A stretch of DNA of 64,000 nucleotides, from positions 1 to 64,000 of the forward strand of contig CALMWC010000012.1 of the NCBI GenBank assembly GCA_937801655.1, read 5' to 3'. The position numbers were made by a program, and so were the translations under genes. Numbering within the stretch: the stretch's first letter is position 1; the number at the start of each line of letters is the position of its first letter. The notes below the pieces were generated by a model that had not been told where the DNA came from, did no database searches, and worked only from the letters and a program-made list of their open reading frames with translations. Shown here piece after piece: positions 35,194-46,948 of this stretch. The stretch is from an uncultured Gammaproteobacteria bacterium. Lineage in GTDB: Bacteria; Pseudomonadota; Gammaproteobacteria; Steroidobacterales; UBA11654.

Positions 35194-38100
35194 AAGAGAA
35201 GACATTGAAACAATTTTAATTATTGGTGCTGGACCAATAATTATAGGTCAAGCTTGCGAGTTTGATTATTCTGGTACACAAGCATGTAAGGCTCTTAAAG
35301 AAGAGGGTTATAAAGTAGTGCTGATAAATTCAAACCCAGCAACAATAATGACGGATCCAGATAGTGCAGATTCTATATATATCGAACCGATTAACTGGAG
35401 AACCGTTGAAAAAATTATTCAAAAAGAAAAGCCAGATGCACTATTGCCTACTATGGGCGGACAAACCGCATTAAATACAGCTTTAGATTTGGCGAGTAGA
35501 GGAATACTAAAACAATACAACGTTGAACTTATTGGTGCTTCAAAAGAAGCTATAGATAAAGCTGAAGATAGAGATCTTTTTAAAAAAGCTATGCAAGAAA
35601 TCAATATTGATGTAGCAAAATCAGGATTAGCAAACAACCTTAAAGAAGCTATATCCTTAGCCAATCATATTTCATATCCAATCATTATAAGGCCTTCTTT
35701 TACTATGGGAGGATCTGGTGGAGGAGTTGCTCATAATGAGAAAGAGCTCATTGAGATAGTGACTAGGGGATTGGAGCTCTCCCCTACAAGTGAGATTTTG
35801 ATTGAAGAATCATTGATTGGTTGGAAAGAATTTGAAATGGAAGTAGTCAGAGACAAAGATGATAATACAATAATAATATGCTCAATTGAGAATATAGATC
35901 CTATGGGTGTCCATACAGGAGATTCCATAACAGTAGCACCTGCTCAAACCCTAACAGATAAAGAGTATCAAGTAATGAGAGACTACTCCCTTAAGGTACT
36001 GCGTAAAATTGGTGTAGATACTGGTGGTTCAAATGTTCAATTTGCAATTAATCCTAAAGATGGAAGGATGATAATAATTGAAATGAACCCAAGGGTGTCT
36101 AGATCATCTGCACTAGCTTCAAAAGCTACAGGATTCCCAATTGCAAAAGTAGCAGCCAAGTTGGCTATAGGATATACACTGGATGAGTTGAGAAATGACA
36201 TCACGGGAGGAAAATCTCCAGCATCTTTTGAACCATCTATTGATTATGTGGTTACTAAAATTCCAAAATTTACTTTTGAAAAATTTCCGAATGCCAATCC
36301 AAGATTGACAACTCAAATGAAGTCAGTCGGTGAAGTTATGGCAATAGGTAGAAGTTTTCAAGAATCATTACAAAAAGCACTGAGGGGACTTGAGAGTGGC
36401 AACTATGGTTTTACTGAGATACCAAATATAACAAACATTGAAGAGAAAATTTCTACACCATCAGCAGAAAGAATATTATATTTAGGACAAGCTTTTAGAG
36501 AAGGTCTAAAATTAGAGAGAATCCATTACCTGACAAAGATCGATCCATGGTTTCTTTCATATATAGAAGAAATTATTACAATTGAAGAAACTATAAAAGG
36601 ATTACAACTAAATACACTTGATAAAGACTTCTTATATCAACTCAAAAGAAAAGGCTTCTCAGATATAAGATTAGCAGAGCTTTTATCTGTTTCAGAACAA
36701 GATATTTATAGTTATAGAGAAAAACTAAACATTAAACCAGTTTTCAAAAGAGTAGACACTTGTGCAGCAGAATTTGAAACAACAACGGCATATCTCTATT
36801 CAACTTATGAAGAAGAATGTGAATCATTCCCAACAAACAATAAGAAAATAATGATCCTCGGTGGAGGACCCAATCGAATTGGTCAAGGCATTGAATTTGA
36901 CTATTGTTGCGTCCATGCTGCTCTGGCTGTTAGTGCGTCTGGATTTGAGTCAATAATGGTTAATTGTAACCCCGAAACAGTATCAACTGATTATGATACA
37001 TCTGACAGACTATACTTTGAGCCATTAACATTTGAAGATGTAATGGCTATTGTGAATGTTGAAAAACCTAAAGGCATTATTGTTCAATTTGGTGGTCAAA
37101 CACCTCTTAATCTTGCTCGACAACTTCAAGAAGCGGGAGCTCCCATTATAGGCACATCACCAGAATCTATTGATATAGCTGAAGACAGAGAAAGATTTAA
37201 ACAGATCGTTACTGAGTTGGATTTATTACAACCTTACAATGAAGTAGCAAAAACTAAAGAAGAAGCCATTAAGAATGCAGTAAAAGTTAAATACCCCTTG
37301 GTAGTAAGACCATCATATGTATTAGGGGGAAGGGCAATGGATATAGTTTATAACGATAATGAACTGAATAAATACATGGAAAAAGCTATTGAAATCTCAA
37401 ATGATTCCCCAGTACTACTGGATCACTTTCTTGATAAAGCTATCGAAGTTGACATAGACGCTGTATCAGATGGTAAAGATGTATTAATTGGTGGAATTAT
37501 GGAGCATATTGAACAAGCAGGAGTTCATTCTGGAGATTCATCCTGTTCTATTCCACCAGTATCGCTATCGGATGAACTTCAAGACCAACTTATTGAACAA
37601 ATGATTGCATTCACAAAAAAACTTAATGTTATTGGATTGGTTAATGCACAATTTGCTGTGAGAAAAAATAAAATATTTATTCTTGAAGTGAATCCAAGAG
37701 CTTCTAGAACAGTTCCATTTGTTTCTAAAGCCACAGGGAATCAATTAGCAAAGATTGCAGCAAAAGCTATGATAGGCATACCTCTGAGTGAACAAGATGA
37801 GACTTTTTCACATACACCTGGTTTTTACTCTGTTAAAGGTCCCGTTTTCCCATTTAATAAATTCCCTGATACAGACCCGATTCTTGGACCAGAAATGAAA
37901 TCAACTGGTGAAGTAATGGGTACTGGTAAGAGTTTTGGTGAGGCTTATATAAAATCTCAATATGCTGCAGGTACCGAAATTCCCTCAAGTGGAAATGTCT
38001 TCATTTCAGTAAGAGCACCAGATAAAACAGAACAGTTAATTAAAGTTGCTGAACAACTACTTAAGAAAAATTACAATCTTATTGCTACCAAAGGAACTTG

Positions 38101-38389
38101 TGACTTCCTAATTAAAAATAATATTAAAAGTTCATTTATTAATAAAGTTCATGAAGGCAAGCCTCATATTGTTGATATGATAAAAAATAAAGAAATAAAT
38201 TTAATAATTAATACAACCGAAGGTAAACAATCCATTCAAGAGTCTTTTTCGATCAGAGCTGAAGCTGTAATTAAGAATGTAACTTATTACACAAGTCTTG
38301 AGGCTGCTATTGCAACTATCGATTCATTCGATTACTTTAATAACATTGATATAAATAAAATACAAAACTATAAATACAATAAGAACTAG
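35186..38389 (+). CDS. carB: Carbamoyl-phosphate synthase large subunit
   Basis: A 1067-residue two-fold ATP-grasp enzyme of normal length. The carboxyphosphate half has '[17 protein letters not shown]' and '[12 protein letters not shown]'; the carbamoyl half has '[16 protein letters not shown]' and '[11 protein letters not shown]'; the C-terminal MGS-like allosteric domain is present from about residue 930. Works with CarA. Stop is 1 nt before greA, so they are cotranscribed. Confidence 0.97.
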   Translation: MPKREDIETILIIGAGPIIIGQACEFDYSGTQACKALKEEGYKVVLINSNPATIMTDPDSADSIYIEPINWRTVEKIIQKEKPDALLPTMGGQTALNTALDLASRGILKQYNVELIGASKEAIDKAEDRDLFKKAMQEINIDVAKSGLANNLKEAISLANHISYPIIIRPSFTMGGSGGGVAHNEKELIEIVTRGLELSPTSEILIEESLIGWKEFEMEVVRDKDDNTIIICSIENIDPMGVHTGDSITVAPAQTLTDKEYQVMRDYSLKVLRKIGVDTGGSNVQFAINPKDGRMIIIEMNPRVSRSSALASKATGFPIAKVAAKLAIGYTLDELRNDITGGKSPASFEPSIDYVVTKIPKFTFEKFPNANPRLTTQMKSVGEVMAIGRSFQESLQKALRGLESGNYGFTEIPNITNIEEKISTPSAERILYLGQAFREGLKLERIHYLTKIDPWFLSYIEEIITIEETIKGLQLNTLDKDFLYQLKRKGFSDIRLAELLSVSEQDIYSYREKLNIKPVFKRVDTCAAEFETTTAYLYSTYEEECESFPTNNKKIMILGGGPNRIGQGIEFDYCCVHAALAVSASGFESIMVNCNPETVSTDYDTSDRLYFEPLTFEDVMAIVNVEKPKGIIVQFGGQTPLNLARQLQEAGAPIIGTSPESIDIAEDRERFKQIVTELDLLQPYNEVAKTKEEAIKNAVKVKYPLVVRPSYVLGGRAMDIVYNDNELNKYMEKAIEISNDSPVLLDHFLDKAIEVDIDAVSDGKDVLIGGIMEHIEQAGVHSGDSSCSIPPVSLSDELQDQLIEQMIAFTKKLNVIGLVNAQFAVRKNKIFILEVNPRASRTVPFVSKATGNQLAKIAAKAMIGIPLSEQDETFSHTPGFYSVKGPVFPFNKFPDTDPILGPEMKSTGEVMGTGKSFGEAYIKSQYAAGTEIPSSGNVFISVRAPDKTEQLIKVAEQLLKKNYNLIATKGTCDFLIKNNIKSSFINKVHEGKPHIVDMIKNKEINLIINTTEGKQSIQESFSIRAEAVIKNVTYYTSLEAAIATIDSFDYFNNIDINKIQNYKYNKN

Positions 38390-38390
38390 T

Positions 38391-38867
38391 ATGGAAAGAT
38401 TCGTAATGACCATAAATGGACAGTTGTCCTTAAGAGAAGAATTGAGAACACTCAAATCTGAAGATAGGCCGACCATCATAAAAGCTATCGCTACAGCAAG
38501 AGAATTTGGTGATCTTAAAGAGAATGCTGAATATCATGCTGCAAAGGAGAAACAAAGCTTCATTGAGGGGAGAATTAAAAATATAGAATCCAAACTATCA
38601 AATGCCCAAGTGATAGATGTAACTACTTTAAATATTACTGATAAAGTAGTTTTTGGAAGCACGGTCTGTCTTTTAAATCTGGATGACAAATCAAAAGTAA
38701 CTTATAAAATAGTTGGTGAAGATGAATCGAATATTGAAAAGGGACTTTTATCTTATAAAGCACCCTTAGCTAAAGCAATGATAGGTAAGAATATTAATGA
38801 CTTTATAGAATTCAATATGCAAGATTTTAAAAAGAATTTCGAAATTATAAAAATAGAATACACTTAA
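38391..38867 (+). CDS. greA: Transcription elongation factor GreA
   Basis: A 158-residue factor that rescues backtracked RNA polymerase by triggering transcript cleavage. N-terminal coiled coil with '[22 protein letters not shown]', whose acidic tip D and E residues enter the secondary channel, then FKBP-like domain. Start '[22 protein letters not shown]' matches the family. Lies between carB and rlmE. Confidence 0.96.
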   Translation: MERFVMTINGQLSLREELRTLKSEDRPTIIKAIATAREFGDLKENAEYHAAKEKQSFIEGRIKNIESKLSNAQVIDVTTLNITDKVVFGSTVCLLNLDDKSKVTYKIVGEDESNIEKGLLSYKAPLAKAMIGKNINDFIEFNMQDFKKNFEIIKIEYT

Positions 38868-38873
38868 AATTCA

Positions 38874-39497
38874 ATGGCTAAAGATCATTGGCGACAAAAA
38901 CAGTCATTGGATAAATATTTCATAGAATCCAAGGCCAAAGGATTTAGATCAAGATCAGCATTCAAACTTAAAGAAATTGATCAAAAATTAAAATTATTCA
39001 CATCCAATATATCAATTCTAGATTTAGGCTCAACACCTGGTGGATGGAGTCAGTATATTGCAAAACAAAATCATAAGAAATTAAACATTATTGCAAATGA
39101 TATAAACGTTATGAATAAGATAAATGGCGTAGCCTTTTTTCAAGGAGATTTCACAGACAAAAGCATCCAAGAAACACTTATTAATATGAATAATAATAAA
39201 AAATTCAATATTATTTTATCTGACATTTCACCAAATAAAACTGGTAATAAAATTACGGATCAATATATTTTCTATGACTTAGTGTCAAATGTCCTTGAAT
39301 TTTCAAAAATTGCCCTTATAAATGAAGGTAAGATTGTCATGAAAGTATTTCATGGGCTGGGGTTTGAGGGTTTTACAAATGATTGTAGGAATATTTTTGA
39401 AACTGTTAAGTTCTTTAAACCGAAAGCTTGTAGAAGCGACAGCAAAGAAACTTACATGATAGCTCAAAACATTAGGTATAATTCAAAAAATGAATAA
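38874..39497 (+). CDS. rlmE: 23S rRNA (U2552-2'-O)-methyltransferase RlmE
   Basis: A 207-residue SAM-dependent methyltransferase (FtsJ/RrmJ) acting on the 50S subunit. SAM site '[13 protein letters not shown]', catalytic K-D-K-E residues in '[11 protein letters not shown]', 'SDISPNKTG', 'IVMKVFHG' and 'SKETYMIA'. Starts 7 nt after greA and overlaps ftsH by 8 nt; the rlmE-ftsH pairing is conserved. yhbY, often beside them, is absent. Confidence 0.95.
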   Translation: MAKDHWRQKQSLDKYFIESKAKGFRSRSAFKLKEIDQKLKLFTSNISILDLGSTPGGWSQYIAKQNHKKLNIIANDINVMNKINGVAFFQGDFTDKSIQETLINMNNNKKFNIILSDISPNKTGNKITDQYIFYDLVSNVLEFSKIALINEGKIVMKVFHGLGFEGFTNDCRNIFETVKFFKPKACRSDSKETYMIAQNIRYNSKNE

Positions 39498-41391
39498 CTT
39501 CTTCAAAAATGCAATGGTCTGGATAGTCTTAGGGATAGTGATGCTAACCTTCTTTCAGTCATTTTCTCCCAATGCAACCAGACAACAAACAATAGACTAT
39601 ACTTCTTTTTTAGAATTAGTGAGAACTGGGAGTGTCAGTGAGGTAATTTTTGAGAACGACGTAATTAAAGCAAAAAAACTCAATGGTGAAAATTTCCTTA
39701 CTTACAACCCTGAAACAGATAATACTGCTTTGATTGGTGAGCTCAATAAAAGTGGCGTCAGGATCAGTGCTACACCGCCCAAAAGTCAAAACCTTTTTAT
39801 TAGCTTATTGATTAACTCTTTTCCTGTAATTCTTCTTATTGCAGTATGGATTTATTTTATGAGACAAATGCAAGGTGGAGTAGGCGGTGGAAAAGGAGCA
39901 ATGTCTTTTGGTAAAAGTAAAGCTAGACTTCTTGGTGAAGATCAAATAAATGTAACCTTTGCAGATGTTGCAGGAATAGAAGAATCAAAAGAAGAAGTGG
40001 TTGAAGTAGTTGAGTTCCTAAAGGATCCAGGTAAATTCCAAAAATTAGGCGGTAAAATGCCAAAAGGTGTTTTAATGGTAGGATCTCCAGGCACAGGGAA
40101 AACTCTTTTAGCAAGAGCAATTGCTGGAGAAGCCAAAGTCCCATTCTTTACCATCTCTGGATCTGATTTTGTTGAAATGTTCGTAGGTGTGGGTGCTTCA
40201 AGAGTTAGAGATATGTTTCAAGAAGCTAAATCACATTCTCCTTGTATAATTTTTATAGATGAAATTGATGCCGTTGGTCGACAAAGAGGAGCGGGACTAG
40301 GAGGAGGTCATGACGAGAGAGAGCAAACGTTAAACCAATTGTTAGTTGAAATGGATGGTTTTGAAGACAACGCAGGTGTTATAGTAATCGCTGCAACAAA
40401 TAGACCTGATGTTTTAGATTCTGCTTTATTAAGACCGGGAAGATTTGATAGACAAGTAGTCGTGCCACTCCCTGATGTTAGAGGAAGAGAACAAATCTTA
40501 AAAGTCCATATGAGGAAAGTTCCTCTCGATAAAGATGTAAAACCTTCGATTATTGCAAGAGGCACTCCAGGTTTTTCTGGGGCTGATCTTGCTAATTTAG
40601 TTAATGAATCTGCTCTACTAGCTGCAAGAGCAAATAAAAAATATGTGAGTATGGAACATTTAGATAAAGCTAAAGACAAAATAATGATGGGTGCAGAAAG
40701 AAGATCTTTAGTTATGAGTGAGGATGAAAAGAAATTGACTGCATACCATGAAGCTGGTCATGCAATTGTGGGGTTAAGCTTGGATGGCCATGATCCTGTG
40801 TATAAAGTGACAATTGTTCCTAGAGGCAGAGCACTAGGAGTCACTATGTTTCTTCCAGAACAAGATAGGTATAGTATGAGCAAAAAAAGATTACTGGGAC
40901 AAATTACAAGTTTATTTGGAGGTAGGGTTGCTGAAGAGTTAATCTTTGGAAAAGATTCAGTAACTACAGGAGCGTCCAACGATATTGAAAGAGCAACAGA
41001 AATAGCAAGAAACATGGTTACAAAGTGGGGTTTATCAGAAAAACTAGGTCCATTGGCTTACAGTGAAGAAGAAGGAGAAGTATTCTTAGGAAGATCCGTA
41101 ACTCAAACAAAACAAGTATCAGATGTAACTGCAAAAACAATAGATGAAGAAATTAGAAACATAATTGATGACACTTATAAACAGGCTACAGTAATCCTAA
41201 AAAAGAATATCAAACGCCTACACAAAATGTCTGAAGCTCTTATGAAATTTGAAACAATTGGACAATTGCAAATAGAAGACATTATGAATGATAAGGAACC
41301 CAGACTGCCTGATGATTGGGAAAATAGTGATGAATCCAATGAAGATAATGATCAAACACCTAATCTTGGTGATCACGCCACTCAACACTAA
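39490..41391 (+). CDS. ftsH: ATP-dependent zinc metalloprotease FtsH
   Basis: A 633-residue inner-membrane AAA protease. Two N-terminal helices (about 9-27 and 102-121), AAA domain with Walker A 'GSPGTGKT' (Ser replaces the usual Pro), Walker B '[11 protein letters not shown]', arginine fingers, and M41 zinc site 'HEAGHAIVG'. Degrades sigma-32, LpxC and damaged membrane proteins in E. coli. Followed by an AT-rich hairpin; folP, normally next, is missing. Confidence 0.97.
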   Translation: MNNFFKNAMVWIVLGIVMLTFFQSFSPNATRQQTIDYTSFLELVRTGSVSEVIFENDVIKAKKLNGENFLTYNPETDNTALIGELNKSGVRISATPPKSQNLFISLLINSFPVILLIAVWIYFMRQMQGGVGGGKGAMSFGKSKARLLGEDQINVTFADVAGIEESKEEVVEVVEFLKDPGKFQKLGGKMPKGVLMVGSPGTGKTLLARAIAGEAKVPFFTISGSDFVEMFVGVGASRVRDMFQEAKSHSPCIIFIDEIDAVGRQRGAGLGGGHDEREQTLNQLLVEMDGFEDNAGVIVIAATNRPDVLDSALLRPGRFDRQVVVPLPDVRGREQILKVHMRKVPLDKDVKPSIIARGTPGFSGADLANLVNESALLAARANKKYVSMEHLDKAKDKIMMGAERRSLVMSEDEKKLTAYHEAGHAIVGLSLDGHDPVYKVTIVPRGRALGVTMFLPEQDRYSMSKKRLLGQITSLFGGRVAEELIFGKDSVTTGASNDIERATEIARNMVTKWGLSEKLGPLAYSEEEGEVFLGRSVTQTKQVSDVTAKTIDEEIRNIIDDTYKQATVILKKNIKRLHKMSEALMKFETIGQLQIEDIMNDKEPRLPDDWENSDESNEDNDQTPNLGDHATQH

Positions 41392-41419
41392 AATTACTTA
41401 TAATTATCAATAAGTAATT
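41392..41419 (+). other. AT-rich hairpin after ftsH
   Basis: AATTACTTAT, 8-nt loop, ATAAGTAATT: perfect 10-bp stem starting one base after the ftsH stop. Without a T-run, it could be a processing site or weak terminator before glmM, which starts about 80 nt later and may have its own promoter. Confidence 0.45.
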
Positions 41420-41498
41420 ACCTAAACTAGATTAATTAGTCTTAATGGCTATAATGTAGTCCAATTTCACATAATAATAGGTCAATAGCTTTAAACAA

Positions 41499-42815
41499 AT
41501 GAAAGTATTTGGAACAGACGGAATTCGAGGAAAAGTTGGCGATCATCCAATGACTGTCTCTTTTACTTCTGCTTTTGCAAGTGCTATTTCTGCAGTACTT
41601 GCACCAACTGGTGGAAAAGTTGTTATTGGTAAAGACACAAGAAGATCAGGCTATATGTTTGAATCTTCATTGGAATCAGCGTTTGTTGCCTCAGGTTTAG
41701 ATGTTGTATTACTAGGCCCTCTTCCTTCTCCAGCTATTGCCATCTATACGAAACAAACAGATGCAAATTTTGGGATTATTATAACTGCTTCACACAATTC
41801 ATTTGAATACAACGGCATTAAAATAATCAATAGTAATGGTGAAAAAATTGATTCCCAGCTAGAAACTGAAATTGAAAAAAAACTACTAGATGAACCAATT
41901 ACAAAAACATCAGAAAAAATAGGAAAAGCATCTAGATCTGCAGATTCTAGAGACATGTATGAGTCTTTTCTAACAAATATATTTAATCATAAAAGAACAC
42001 TCACTGATATTAAAGTAGTACTGGATTGTTCTAATGGAGCAGCCTATAAAGTGGCTCCAAGTATTCTTTCTAAACTGGGTGCTGAAATTATTCCAATAGC
42101 CTGTTCTCCTAATGGATTTAATATCAATAAAAATTGTGGTTCAACAAATCCTGAAAACATAATGAACACTGTCAAAGCCTTAAATGCTGATTTAGGTATT
42201 GCTTTAGATGGAGATGCTGACAGAATTCTCCTTATAGACGAGCATGGTCAATGCCTAGATGGCGATCAAATACTCTACATGTTGGCAATGATTAATAAGG
42301 AGAAACCGAATTTCAACTCTAAAGTTGTTGGAACAATACTTACCAACTCAGGTCTTGAATCATCATTAAATGATCAAAATATACAGTTATATAGATCGGA
42401 TGTTGGCGACAAGAATGTTGTAGATATGATGAAAAAAACTGGATCAATTATTGGTGGTGAAACATCAGGTCACATTATTAATTCTGAATATTCACCCACT
42501 GGAGATGGCCTTCTAACTGCATTATTGATTCTAAAAGATATGGTAGAAAACAACAGAAAGACTGAAGATCTTCTGTCCGGATTATCTCTTCTGCATCAAT
42601 TCAATGAAAACATAAAGATTGAAGAAAAAAGTATTAGTCAATCATTGATTCATGAAGTGAATAATAAAGCTTCAGAGATGCTTGAACAAGGAAGAGTAAT
42701 CATTAGGATGTCTGGTACAGAACCTATTATAAGGGTTACAATAGAATCAAATAATCAAGATCACTTTAAGGATATATTTAATTACATTACAACAGAACTA
42801 AATTCCAATGGATAA
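41499..42815 (+). CDS. glmM: Phosphoglucosamine mutase
   Basis: A 438-residue enzyme converting GlcN-6-P to GlcN-1-P for peptidoglycan and LPS. Phosphoserine loop 'TASHNSFEYNGIK', metal loop 'DGDADRIL', sugar loop 'GGETSGH' and phosphate site 'RMSGTEPIIRVT' are intact. No ribosome site stands out. Overlaps tpiA by 8 nt. Confidence 0.96.
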   Translation: MKVFGTDGIRGKVGDHPMTVSFTSAFASAISAVLAPTGGKVVIGKDTRRSGYMFESSLESAFVASGLDVVLLGPLPSPAIAIYTKQTDANFGIIITASHNSFEYNGIKIINSNGEKIDSQLETEIEKKLLDEPITKTSEKIGKASRSADSRDMYESFLTNIFNHKRTLTDIKVVLDCSNGAAYKVAPSILSKLGAEIIPIACSPNGFNINKNCGSTNPENIMNTVKALNADLGIALDGDADRILLIDEHGQCLDGDQILYMLAMINKEKPNFNSKVVGTILTNSGLESSLNDQNIQLYRSDVGDKNVVDMMKKTGSIIGGETSGHIINSEYSPTGDGLLTALLILKDMVENNRKTEDLLSGLSLLHQFNENIKIEEKSISQSLIHEVNNKASEMLEQGRVIIRMSGTEPIIRVTIESNNQDHFKDIFNYITTELNSNG

Positions 42816-43572
42816 TATATATATTGTGGCAAATTGGAAGATGAATGGGGATAATATCTTCAATCGTGATTTACTTTCTTTGATAGAAAGAAACAGTATT
42901 GTTAGTGATTCTTCTCATATGATTGTTTGTCCTCCAATGCCTTATCTTCATCAAGTCAATAACCAAAAATCATCCTACATGATGCTTGGAGCTCAAGATA
43001 TTTCTCAATATGATAACGGTGCATATACAGGGGAGACTTCTGGAACAATGCTTGCAGATTTAAATATCGAATACGTCATAATTGGTCATTCTGAAAGAAG
43101 GGAACTATACAATGAAGACAATAGTGTTATCAAGGATAAGTTCTCTAAAGCTATAGAAAATAATATTAAACCTATATTGTGCATTGGTGAAACCATAGAA
43201 CATCGGAATAGTGGCCAAACATTTGATTATATCCATGCACAAATAGACGCTATTATTAGTAATAATAAATTAGATAATTTAAAAGACTTAATAATTGCGT
43301 ATGAACCTATTTGGGCTATTGGAACTGGTCAAACAGCAACTCCAGAAATTGCAGAAGAAGTGCATGCTTATATCAGAAATATACTATTAAATACTGATTC
43401 AAACTTAGCTGCTAATACACCCATACTTTATGGTGGGAGTGTTAATAGTGAAAATGCTGAAAAACTCTTTAGAATGGAAAATATAAATGGAGCTCTAATA
43501 GGCGGTGCTTCATTAAAAGCTGATGAGTTTTCAAAAATTTATAACATAGCAGGAGAACTAACAAATGAATAA
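42808..43572 (+). CDS. tpiA: Triosephosphate isomerase
   Basis: A 254-residue TIM barrel interconverting DHAP and G3P. Catalytic Lys in 'ANWKMNG', His in 'IGHSERR', Glu in 'AYEPIWAIGTG', and phosphate loop 'YGGSVNSEN'. Overlaps both glmM and secG by 8 nt, so all three are translationally coupled. Confidence 0.97.
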   Translation: MDNIYIVANWKMNGDNIFNRDLLSLIERNSIVSDSSHMIVCPPMPYLHQVNNQKSSYMMLGAQDISQYDNGAYTGETSGTMLADLNIEYVIIGHSERRELYNEDNSVIKDKFSKAIENNIKPILCIGETIEHRNSGQTFDYIHAQIDAIISNNKLDNLKDLIIAYEPIWAIGTGQTATPEIAEEVHAYIRNILLNTDSNLAANTPILYGGSVNSENAEKLFRMENINGALIGGASLKADEFSKIYNIAGELTNE

Positions 43573-43903
43573 TATTACTTCTATTTTACTAAGCTTTCAT
43601 GTGATAGTTGCAATCCTTATTGTGATATTGATTTTAATGCAAAAAGGAAAAGGGGCTGATATGGGATCAGCTTTTGGTGGAGGTTCATCAGGCAGTGTAT
43701 TTGGTTCTAAAGGATCAGCAAACTTCTTATCCAGAACTACAGCTGTACTTGCTACTCTTTTCTTTGCAACCAGTTTGACACTTGCATATTTTAATAAAGG
43801 GACAGTGGATAACACTAGTGTATTGGATCAAATTAATGATAGCACCATTATTATTGAAAGTGACGAACCATCACTTCTCAAATCACCTATAATTCCAGAC
43901 TAA
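43565..43903 (+). CDS. secG: Protein translocase subunit SecG
   Basis: A 112-residue inner-membrane subunit of SecYEG. Two membrane helices (about 4-22 and 57-75) flank 'MQKGKGADMGSAFGGGSSGSVFGSKG', the conserved glycine/serine loop. Short C-terminal tail. tRNA-Leu follows 10 nt after the stop, as in E. coli and many relatives. Confidence 0.95.
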   Translation: MNNITSILLSFHVIVAILIVILILMQKGKGADMGSAFGGGSSGSVFGSKGSANFLSRTTAVLATLFFATSLTLAYFNKGTVDNTSVLDQINDSTIIIESDEPSLLKSPIIPD

Positions 43904-43912
43904 ATATATTAA

Positions 43913-43998
43913 GCCGATGTGGTGGAATCTGGTAGACACGCTGTCTTGAGGGGGCAGTAGCGAAAGCTGTGCCGGTTCGAGTCCGGCCATCGGCACCA
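43913..43998 (+). tRNA. tRNA-Leu (GAG anticodon)
   Basis: 86-nt class II tRNA: acceptor GCCGATG pairs with CATCGGC, anticodon loop CTTGAGG (GAG), variable arm 'TAGCGAAAGCT' and T-arm GCCGGTTCGAGTCCGGC. CCA is encoded. The position after secG matches leuU in E. coli. The 203 nt that follow, up to nuoA, show no other gene; they should hold the nuo promoter (possible TTTTCT-N16-TACAAT). Confidence 0.97.
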
Positions 43999-44201
43999 AC
44001 GTTTATTAATAGCAAGATTCAAGCCATATAATTATATTTTTATAGTTATAAACAGGATATCCACATATCTCTGATTTAATTGATCTTTTTTATTAGATTC
44101 TCAATGCTAAGTATTTGATTATATATATTTTCTTTTTATTAAAAGCTGATACAATACGATTGCTTTCGGGGGATTATTAATTAGGTTTTTTGTAGAAACA
44201 T

Positions 44202-44528
44202 ATGCTCGAGAATTACCTACCAGTATTAATATTTTTAGCAGTAGCCGCCACCTTAGGTCTTCTATTGCTAACACTCGGTTTTCTTCTTGGAAAAGGAGAA
44301 AAGTCCGATGCCAAACTGTCTCCTTATGAATGTGGCTTTGACGAGTTTGAAGATGCAAGAATTCCTTTTGATGTTAGATACTATCTTGTAGCTATACTTT
44401 TCATAATTTTTGATCTAGAAATTGCTTTTTTATTTCCATGGGCAATAGCTCTTAAATTTATTGGTCCTATTGGTCTCATCTCAATGATTGTCTTTCTTAT
44501 GTGTTTTAGTAATTGGATTTATCTATGA
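44202..44528 (+). CDS. nuoA: NADH-quinone oxidoreductase subunit A (frame-broken C-terminus)
   Basis: Three-helix membrane subunit of complex I, with '[43 protein letters not shown]' conserved. The called frame ends early with 'CFSNWIYL'. One base earlier or later, from 44509, the sequence reads [16 protein letters not shown] and stops at TAA 44557-44559, overlapping the nuoB start as in normal operons. Removing one T from the T4 run at 44504-44507 restores NuoA. Either an assembly indel or a real truncation; indel is more likely since complex I is otherwise complete. Confidence 0.93.
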   Translation: MLENYLPVLIFLAVAATLGLLLLTLGFLLGKGEKSDAKLSPYECGFDEFEDARIPFDVRYYLVAILFIIFDLEIAFLFPWAIALKFIGPIGLISMIVFLMCFSNWIYL

Positions 44529-44549
44529 ATGGAATAAAGGAGCACTAGA

Positions 44550-45047
44550 ATGGGATTAAATCAAGATAAAGACTTAATTGATGATCAAGGTCCAGGGTTT
44601 GTTGTCACATCTATTGATAAGCTTGTTAATTGGGCTAAATCTGGATCTGTCTGGCCAGTCACATTTGGATTAGCATGCTGTGCCATTGAAATGATGCATT
44701 CAGGTGCTTCACGATATGATACAGATAGATTTGGTGTTGTTTATCGACCCAGCCCAAGACAATCAGATGTCATGATAGTCGCTGGCACTCTTGTCAATAA
44801 AATGGCTCCAGCTCTTAGAAAAGTCTACGATCAGATGCCAGAACCTAAATGGGTCATTTCAATGGGATCCTGTGCAAATGGAGGTGGCTATTACCATCAT
44901 TCGTATTCTGTTGTGAGAGGATGTGATCAGATTATACCAGTGGATATTTATGTGCCAGGCTGCCCGCCTACAGCTGAAGCATTGATCAACGGCATCATAG
45001 AACTTAAAAATAAAATAAAGAAAGAAGAGTCCATAATTCGTGGATAA
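44550..45047 (+). CDS. nuoB: NADH-quinone oxidoreductase subunit B
   Basis: A 165-residue peripheral subunit that binds the terminal iron-sulfur cluster N2 through '[10 protein letters not shown]', '[16 protein letters not shown]' and '[11 protein letters not shown]'. Ribosome site AAAGGAG lies 8 nt before the ATG, within the restored nuoA frame. Ends overlapping nuoC by 8 nt. Confidence 0.97.
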   Translation: MGLNQDKDLIDDQGPGFVVTSIDKLVNWAKSGSVWPVTFGLACCAIEMMHSGASRYDTDRFGVVYRPSPRQSDVMIVAGTLVNKMAPALRKVYDQMPEPKWVISMGSCANGGGYYHHSYSVVRGCDQIIPVDIYVPGCPPTAEALINGIIELKNKIKKEESIIRG

Positions 45048-45696
45048 TCAAACATTAATTAATTGCCTAAAAGATAAGCTTGTAGGCTTTGATATTCAAT
45101 ATTCTGAATCAAATGATTCCGTAACTATTGAAGTAAATAAAACCAACATTGTTGAGATTTGCAAAATACTAAAATCAGAATCATCACTTTTATTCAATAT
45201 GTTGATAGATGTTTGTGCCATTGATTATCTTGCCTATGGTGATGCTGATTGGAAAACATTAGATGCAACAAATACGGGTTTCTCACGAGCTGTTAAAAAA
45301 ACTATTATTCCTGACCCTGATGAACATTATGATGAAAAAAGATTTGGTATTTTTTATCAATTACTATCAATAGAAAATAACATAAGATTATCCATCTCTA
45401 CTTTTACTGGAAGTGATAACCCGCCAACCATTGATTCTGTTAATGGAATCTGGAACTCTGCTAATTGGTTTGAACGTGAAGCTTTCGATCTCATGGGCAT
45501 TCAATTTAAAGGTCATCCTGATCTTAGAAGAATACTCACAGATTATGGATTCATTGGTCACCCGTTTAGAAAGGATTTCCCAACGAATGGAAATCTAGAA
45601 GTTATTTATGATGAAGATCAAGAAAAAGTCATTTATAAACCCGTGTCTATAACCACACGACCCGGTGTTCCCAGAATAATACGAAAAGATAAATGA
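45040..45696 (+). CDS. nuoC: NADH-quinone oxidoreductase subunit C
   Basis: A 218-residue 30-kDa-type subunit of the hydrophilic arm. '[33 protein letters not shown]' and 'HPFRKDFP' are signature segments. Separate from nuoD, unlike the fused nuoCD of E. coli. A 39-residue insert around '[19 protein letters not shown]' near the middle follows many proteobacterial NuoC proteins. Overlaps nuoD by 4 nt. Confidence 0.95.
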   Translation: MDNQTLINCLKDKLVGFDIQYSESNDSVTIEVNKTNIVEICKILKSESSLLFNMLIDVCAIDYLAYGDADWKTLDATNTGFSRAVKKTIIPDPDEHYDEKRFGIFYQLLSIENNIRLSISTFTGSDNPPTIDSVNGIWNSANWFEREAFDLMGIQFKGHPDLRRILTDYGFIGHPFRKDFPTNGNLEVIYDEDQEKVIYKPVSITTRPGVPRIIRKDK

Positions 45697-46943
45697 CATC
45701 AAATAATTTAAAACTTAATTTTGGACCGCAACACCCAGCTGCACATGGAGTCATGCGTTTGGTCATGGAAATGGATGGTGAAGTCGTTGTTGGTTTAGAT
45801 CCACATATTGGATTGCTCCATAGGGGAACTGAAAAACTGGCTGAAATCAAACCATTTAATCACTCCATTGGTTACATGGATCGAATGGATTATGTTTCCA
45901 TGATGTGTTGTGAGCACCCATATATACTGGCCATAGAAAAACTTCTTGATGTCACTCCACCTTTAAGAGCTCAGTATATTAGAGTAATGTTTGATGAAAT
46001 AACACGAATACTAAATCATTTACTTTGGCTTGGTTGTCATGGTCTTGATATTGGAGCTATGGCTCTTTTTTTATATTGTTTTAGAGAACGTGAAGATCTT
46101 CTGGATTGCTATGAAGCTGTTTCAGGTGCAAGAATGCATGCTACTTATTATCGTCCAGGAGGAGTCTATAGAGATTTACCCGATTCTATGCCTAAATATA
46201 AAGCTAATAAGTATATCTCTGAAAAAAAGGTAAAAAAACTCAACTACAACAGGGATGGATCCTTGCTAGATTTTATTAAAGATTTCACTGATCGATTTCC
46301 AAGTCATGTGGATGAATATGAAACATTGCTTACAGACAATCGTATATGGAAACAACGAACTGTGGACATTGGAATCGTCACACCTGAGAGAGCCATACAA
46401 TTAGGATTCACAGGTGCAATGCTTCGTGGTTCAGGAATTGCATGGGATTTAAGAAGAAAACAACCTTATGAAGTTTATAACGAGCTTGACTTTAAAATAC
46501 CCGTTGGTGTTAACGGTGACTGTTACGATCGTTATTTGGTTAGAGTAGAGGAAATGAGACAATCAAATCTCATCATTCAACAGTGCATAAAATGGCTGGA
46601 GGATAATCCTGGTCCAGTTATGATCGATGACAATAAGTTAGCAACACCGAAAAGATCATCAATGAAGCATGATATGGAATCTTTAATTTATCACTTTAAG
46701 CTCTTCACAGAAGGCTATTCTGTACCAGAGGGAAATGTCTATACAGCGATAGAACATCCCAAAGGTGAATTCGGTGTTTTTTTAATGTCAGATGGAGCAA
46801 ACAAACCTTATCGTCTTAAGATTAGAGCACCAAGCTTCCCTCATCTTGCAGCAATAAGTGAAATGTCAAAAGGCCATATGTTGGCTGATGTGGTTTCAAT
46901 TATTGGAACTTTAGATGTGGTATTCGGTGAAATTGATAGATAA
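45693..46943 (+). CDS. nuoD: NADH-quinone oxidoreductase subunit D
   Basis: A 416-residue 49-kDa-type subunit forming the quinone site with NuoB. '[22 protein letters not shown]', '[15 protein letters not shown]' and '[14 protein letters not shown]' are conserved. Ends 5 nt before nuoE. Confidence 0.97.
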   Translation: MTSNNLKLNFGPQHPAAHGVMRLVMEMDGEVVVGLDPHIGLLHRGTEKLAEIKPFNHSIGYMDRMDYVSMMCCEHPYILAIEKLLDVTPPLRAQYIRVMFDEITRILNHLLWLGCHGLDIGAMALFLYCFREREDLLDCYEAVSGARMHATYYRPGGVYRDLPDSMPKYKANKYISEKKVKKLNYNRDGSLLDFIKDFTDRFPSHVDEYETLLTDNRIWKQRTVDIGIVTPERAIQLGFTGAMLRGSGIAWDLRRKQPYEVYNELDFKIPVGVNGDCYDRYLVRVEEMRQSNLIIQQCIKWLEDNPGPVMIDDNKLATPKRSSMKHDMESLIYHFKLFTEGYSVPEGNVYTAIEHPKGEFGVFLMSDGANKPYRLKIRAPSFPHLAAISEMSKGHMLADVVSIIGTLDVVFGEIDR

Positions 46944-46948
46944 ATGTT

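Noticed and set aside
44119-44358. 79-aa minus-strand ORF over the nuoA start
   Set aside because: Covers the conserved nuoA coding region on the other strand with no supporting signals.
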